Shown piece by piece: positions 7,393-9,005 of a DNA stretch of 9,005 nt. The first letter of the stretch is position 1. Every line of letters begins with the position of its first letter. The translations under genes and the position numbers were made by a program. Source of the DNA: CAZXDS01 sp964639525 (GTDB lineage Bacteria; Bacteroidota; Ignavibacteria; Ignavibacteriales; Melioribacteraceae); NCBI GenBank assembly GCA_964639525.1, contig CAZXDS010000142.1:1-9005 (forward strand). Reading direction: 5' to 3'. Below the pieces are notes generated by a model, which worked only from the letters and a program-made list of their open reading frames with translations, did no database searches and had not been told where the DNA came from.

Positions 7393-8145
7393 CTATGTTA
7401 GTATTTTTCTTTTTCTGTAAAAAAAATATACTGACAACAGAAAGAGAAAAACCGCAAACACATAAACTAAATTCTCATAATAAAAGCCGCTTTTAAAAGT
7501 AAGTTTTTCCATATTACCAATAGGAACAGACCCCGCCCAAAAAACCGGTGCGGCAGATTTTGAATTGCTGTTTTTTAAATATGCAATTTTGGCATTCCGT
7601 AATGCCTCATCTTTATTTTTACCGTTTCTAAGTTGGGTGTAGAAATCTTTCATAATTTCAGATGTTGAAATATCATCTATTTCCCACAAACTCATCACAA
7701 TCGAAGGACAGCCGGCAAACTTAAAAGCTCGCGCTAAACTCATAATCCCTTCACCTTTAAGTAGTTCGCCCGTTCCGGTGTTGCACGAACTTAACACTGC
7801 CATTTTAGCATTAAGCTGCAAAGGATAGATATCAGAAACAAAAATAGAATTGGATTCATTAGTACTATCGAATTTAGCAGAAATGAGAAATCTTGAAAGC
7901 AGAGGATTTTTATTATTGATTTCCGTATGTGTAGCTAAATGAATAATGTCATATTTTTCTAAATTTTTGAGGAGCTTGGTTTTATTAATATTTTTATCCG
8001 AAATAATATTTCCGCCGATAATATCCTTAATGTTTTCCACTTCAATTTTTGAAAAAGTTAGTAAGCCCAATTTGTCCCGTTTTAAGTCTTTGCTTTTAGC
8101 AAAAATACTACTGCTTAATATTAATATAAAAAATAAATATTTCAT
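7393..8145 (-). CDS. Signal peptide fused to the catalytic half of a CHAT (caspase-like) protease, membrane-anchored
   Basis: The 250-residue protein begins with a Sec signal peptide (MKYLFFILILSSSIFA, cleavage after SIFA). The C-terminal half of a CHAT domain follows with almost no linker. FSKIEVENI (31-39) opens the conserved block, DIIHLATH carries the presumed catalytic His73, and LSSCNTGTGE carries the presumed nucleophile Cys121. GEGIMSLARAFKFAG and SIVMSLWEIDD (about 132-158), EALRNAKIAYL and WAGSVPIG complete the fold. Residues about 224-243 form a transmembrane helix followed by RKRK, which would leave the protease domain outside the cytoplasmic membrane and the tail inside. Usual family members carry several hundred residues of TPR and CHAT N-half between the signal peptide and this part; none is present here. 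It lies 27 bases after the zf-HC2/TPR gene and is probably co-transcribed with it. No clear Shine-Dalgarno is seen. Proteolytic activity is inferred from the His/Cys pair; folding without the first half is uncertain. Confidence 0.85.
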   Translation of the reverse strand: MKYLFFILILSSSIFAKSKDLKRDKLGLLTFSKIEVENIKDIIGGNIISDKNINKTKLLKNLEKYDIIHLATHTEINNKNPLLSRFLISAKFDSTNESNSIFVSDIYPLQLNAKMAVLSSCNTGTGELLKGEGIMSLARAFKFAGCPSIVMSLWEIDDISTSEIMKDFYTQLRNGKNKDEALRNAKIAYLKNSNSKSAAPVFWAGSVPIGNMEKLTFKSGFYYENLVYVFAVFLFLLSVYFFYRKRKILT

Positions 8146-8172
8146 AATATGTTTATTAAATTATTTAACATA

Positions 8173-8910
8173 CTATTTCCATTCGGCAAATTGTTTTAAA
8201 ACTTCATTTGCTTTTTTGCTATAGTCTGAACTATTCTGTAATCTTAACAGATGATTCTTAGCTTCATCAATTTTGTTCAAATAAATTAAACTTAGAGCAA
8301 CATACCAATTAGCCTCGTAGTAAAATTTATTTTTGGAATCATTACTGATTTTTGATAATTCAGCAAGTGCATTATCAATACGGTTAAGTACTATTAAAGA
8401 AATTCCATTGTAAAAAATTGCAGTTTCGTTATTGGAAGATTGCATTATATCGCTAAATATTCTTGATGCATTTTTATATCGTTTCTTATTATAAAAATTC
8501 ATTGCCTCAGTTAATTTACTGCTGTTTTCCAATCCACGCTTATGCAAAGTTACATCAGGATAAACCTCGAAATACTCTTTGAACAATTGTTCGGCATTCG
8601 AAGGTCGTGAAATATTAAAAATTGCTGTAGCTGCCAATAGTAGCAAAGCAGCAACGGCTGAATATAAAAATGCTCTCGGCAATCTTCCTTTCTTGTGATT
8701 TTCTATTTTTCCTTTCACGAAGTCAACGTCTTCTTTCATTTCTTCTATAGAAATGGTTTCGGCACCTTCCACTGCATCACTGCAAAAAGGGCAATCGATC
8801 AAATGTTTTTCAATATTACGCAATTCTTCACTGCTCAAATTGTGAGCTTTGTAATTAAGTAATTGTTCCCTTGTTAAGCAATCCGAATTCACAAAAATAT
8901 TTTCTTTCAT
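8173..8910 (-). CDS. zf-HC2 / TPR membrane protein, probable anti-sigma factor
   Basis: I chose the ATG at 8910 (245 residues) over the TTG at 8940, because the ATG overlaps the stop of an upstream frame as ATGA. Residues 11-43 form a zf-HC2 zinc finger: Cys11, then His36-x3-Cys40-x2-Cys43 (HLIDCPFC). About 80-99 is a single transmembrane helix (AFLYSAVAALLLLAATAIF). Residues 105-245 are TPR-like helical repeats (ALAELSKIS, EANWYVALSLIYLNKIDEAK). This layout places the zinc finger in the cytoplasm and the TPRs in the periplasm, as in anti-sigma factors that hold an ECF sigma factor. The family commonly sits between an ECF sigma gene and a TPR-CHAT gene; here the CHAT half-gene follows directly, and any sigma factor would lie beyond the window. 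The anti-sigma role is inferred from architecture and neighbourhood. A purely structural TPR adaptor is the alternative. Confidence 0.85.
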   Translation of the reverse strand: MKENIFVNSDCLTREQLLNYKAHNLSSEELRNIEKHLIDCPFCSDAVEGAETISIEEMKEDVDFVKGKIENHKKGRLPRAFLYSAVAALLLLAATAIFNISRPSNAEQLFKEYFEVYPDVTLHKRGLENSSKLTEAMNFYNKKRYKNASRIFSDIMQSSNNETAIFYNGISLIVLNRIDNALAELSKISNDSKNKFYYEANWYVALSLIYLNKIDEAKNHLLRLQNSSDYSKKANEVLKQFAEWK

Positions 8911-9002
8911 TTTAAATTTCGCTCTCCCCAAGAGTTCCAAGTATCATCATACGCAAATTTCTTTTCCCATTTTGAAGATAACTTTTTACTTTTTTTTCCG
9001 AT
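8907..9002 (-). CDS. Possible 3' end of an upstream minus-strand gene (partial, unidentified)
   Basis: In the frame whose TGA stop (8909-8907) overlaps the next gene's ATG, 31 codons are open and read like protein: SKWEKKFAYDDTW then NSWGERNLK. I do not recognise the family. The frame has no usual start codon and meets a TGA at 9005-9003, right at the window edge, so the reading depends on sequence outside. A frameshift in the A8 tract at about 8989-8996 or a chance frame is possible. The ATGA overlap and the position in the operon are the main support; a sigma factor here would be expected but is not demonstrated. Confidence 0.3.
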   Translation of the reverse strand: MGKKSKKLSSKWEKKFAYDDTWNSWGERNLK

Positions 9003-9005
9003 TCA

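Noticed and set aside
7381..7410. Plus-strand intrinsic terminator (TACTAA/TTAGTA stem followed by T-rich sequence)
   Set aside because: The stem is only six AT-rich pairs, overlaps the end of the facing gene and would be very weak. It is mentioned in the intergenic entry but not called as a terminator.
7020..8085. LGIAPFSK and LGLLTFSK as long inverted repeats flanking an invertible segment
   Set aside because: The peptides look alike, but the DNA matches at only about 10 of 24 positions, so they are not a recombination site. The usable identity at the break is just AGCAAA, so a classical recombinase-driven switch is not supported by the sequence.
7946..8224. Plus-strand frame over the CHAT half-gene and zf-HC2 gene end
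   Set aside because: It is antisense to conserved CHAT sequence and has no recognisable motif or ribosome binding site. The hydrophobic peptide is expected from the complement of AT-rich coding DNA.

Overview
The window is AT-rich and looks chromosomal, from a member of the Bacteroidota/Chlorobi supergroup and most likely the class Ignavibacteria. The best evidence is the C-terminal secretion tail of the large minus-strand protein: a NYPNPFNP motif, then a 'YDILGKEVAELVNEE...LASGVYFYRI' type tail ending in KKLILMK. This is the type IX secretion (T9SS) sorting domain in the form common in Ignavibacteria. Shine-Dalgarno sequences are mostly weak or absent, which fits the group. The assignment is inferred from motifs, not from a search.

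Layout. (1) 1-612: non-coding sequence, then a decayed tail of a sigma-54-dependent (NtrC-type) activator on the plus strand, keeping only the end of the AAA+ region and the Fis-type DNA-binding helix-turn-helix. (2) 613-783: short gap with an imperfect inverted repeat and a strong intrinsic terminator for the minus-strand gene to its right. (3) 784-4170, minus strand: one large secreted protein (signal peptide, about 13 YCF48/BNR-like propeller repeats, an Fn3-like domain, a nidogen-like beta domain, T9SS tail), interrupted by a single in-frame TGA at 3910-3912. (4) 4171-4477: divergent intergenic region. (5) 4478-7048, plus strand: exported, probably lipoprotein, TPR protein that ends in only the N-terminal half of a CHAT (caspase-like) domain. 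(6) 7049-7392: convergent intergenic region with a large hairpin-forming repeat built of CTTTGCG-like units. (7) 8145-7393, minus strand: signal peptide fused directly to the C-terminal, catalytic half of a CHAT domain, with a C-terminal membrane anchor. (8) 8910-8173, minus strand: zf-HC2/TPR membrane protein of the anti-sigma type, apparently overlapping (ATGA) the end of another minus-strand reading frame at the window edge.

How the genes fit together. ECF sigma factor, zf-HC2/TPR protein and exported TPR-CHAT protein is a familiar gene order in Bacteroidota-like genomes, so items 7 and 8 look like the end of such an operon. The most striking feature is that a single CHAT protein appears cut in two at one point, with the halves on opposite strands facing each other. 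The plus-strand half stops at ...LGIAPFSK and the minus-strand half resumes the family sequence at about ...DLKRDKLGLLTFSKIEVENI. Flipping 7046-8088 about a shared AGCAAA would fuse them in frame into one protein of about 1087 residues. This could be an old inversion, a DNA-inversion switch, a real two-piece protease or an assembly error; the sequence alone cannot decide.
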